NCBI GenBank assembly: GCA_036351375.1
Contig: JAZBOY010000092.1
Span: 186,001 to 250,000 of the forward strand
Reading direction: 5' to 3'
Source: JANQIO01 sp036351375
Lineage (GTDB): Bacteria > Pseudomonadota > Gammaproteobacteria > Pseudomonadales > Halieaceae
Length of the DNA: 64,000 bases
Shown here piece by piece: positions 63,831 to 64,000 of this stretch. A program made the position numbers and the translations under genes. The notes under the pieces are model-generated. The model saw nothing but the letters and a program-made list of their open reading frames with translations, made no database searches and was not told where the DNA came from. The first letter of the stretch is position 1. The number at the start of each line of letters is the position of its first letter.

Positions 63831-64000
63831 TCAGGGTGTTTCCGGGCTGGTCGGTTCGATGATCTCCAGCTGGTAGAGCCGCGGCCAGTTCTTGCCTGTC
63901 ACCCACAGGCTGCCGTCGCCGGCGTTGTAGGCGATACCGTTGAGCACATCCTCCCGGTGCCGGCGCTGGTCGCGCTTTACCAGGCTTTTGAGGTCCAGCT
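63831..64000 (-). CDS. glutaminyl-peptide cyclotransferase, C-terminal part (runs off the window)
   Basis: Only the last 55 or so residues are present; the 5' end lies beyond the window. The reverse strand reads DVLNGIAYNAGDGSLWVTGKNWPRLYQLEI, matching the C-terminal blade of the beta-propeller (plant/bacterial-type) glutamine cyclotransferases, whose typical ending is an NGIAY...VTGKxWP block. Such enzymes form N-terminal pyroglutamate and are usually exported. It lies upstream of, and on the same strand as, the M16 protease gene. Confidence 0.8.
   Translation of the reverse strand, partial: LDLKSLVKRDQRRHREDVLNGIAYNAGDGSLWVTGKNWPRLYQLEIIEPTSPETP

Overview
The window is GC-rich chromosomal DNA from a gammaproteobacterium. 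Gene content and order resemble the Pseudomonas/Cellvibrionales side of the class: dapA-bamC-MBL hydrolase, glnD-dapC-yffB-dapD, map-rpsB-tsf-pyrH-frr-uppS-cdsA-dxr-rseP-bamA-skp-fabZ-rnhB-dnaE, accA-tilS-pyrG-kdsA-eno-ftsB-ispD-ispF-pcm-nlpD-rpoS-fdxA, then mutS and recA-recX. A marine Halieaceae (OM60/NOR5)-type organism is my best guess; that is inference from gene style, not a database result. GTG and TTG starts are common. I saw no rRNA, tRNA, CRISPR array, transposase, integrase or phage gene.

Layout. 0-3.3 kb: dapA, bamC, an MBL-fold hydrolase and a leucine-rich-repeat lipoprotein. 3.3-5.5 kb: a translationally coupled pair of a class III nucleotidyl cyclase-like protein and a PDE-like HD protein, probably a synthesis/breakdown module for a cyclic nucleotide. 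5.5-8.9 kb: rsmJ, two SDR oxidoreductases and a TraB/GumN protein. 8.9-18.6 kb: mostly minus-strand dapE, dapD, yffB-like, nth, dapC, glnD and map, with a divergent ggt. 19-29.6 kb: the translation, isoprenoid, phospholipid and outer-membrane assembly block rpsB to skp. 29.6-34.6 kb: fabZ, a 57-bp-period tandem repeat where lpxA/lpxB would be expected, then rnhB and dnaE.

34.6-38.6 kb is the most distinctive accessory segment. Two head-to-head copies of a roughly 100-bp structured repeat share a near-identical 35-bp core, while their enclosing stems differ yet remain perfectly self-complementary. A Wolinella-type diheme fumarate reductase operon (frdCAB) follows, preceded by a near-consensus FNR/ANR box and a hairpin over the frdC ribosome binding site. 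38.6-50.9 kb returns to conserved housekeeping, with a DUF368 gene between pcm and nlpD and an RpoS carrying a long basic histone-H1-like N-terminus.

50.9-57.7 kb holds mutS, a secreted alpha/beta hydrolase with kynureninase, and SOS-controlled recA-recX. 57.7-60.8 kb is a CpxA/CpxR-like two-component pair divergent from a CpxP/Spy-like periplasmic protein, with a CpxR-like box and a 14-bp tandem repeat between them. The window ends with a PreP-like M16 protease and the 3' end of a glutaminyl-peptide cyclotransferase gene.
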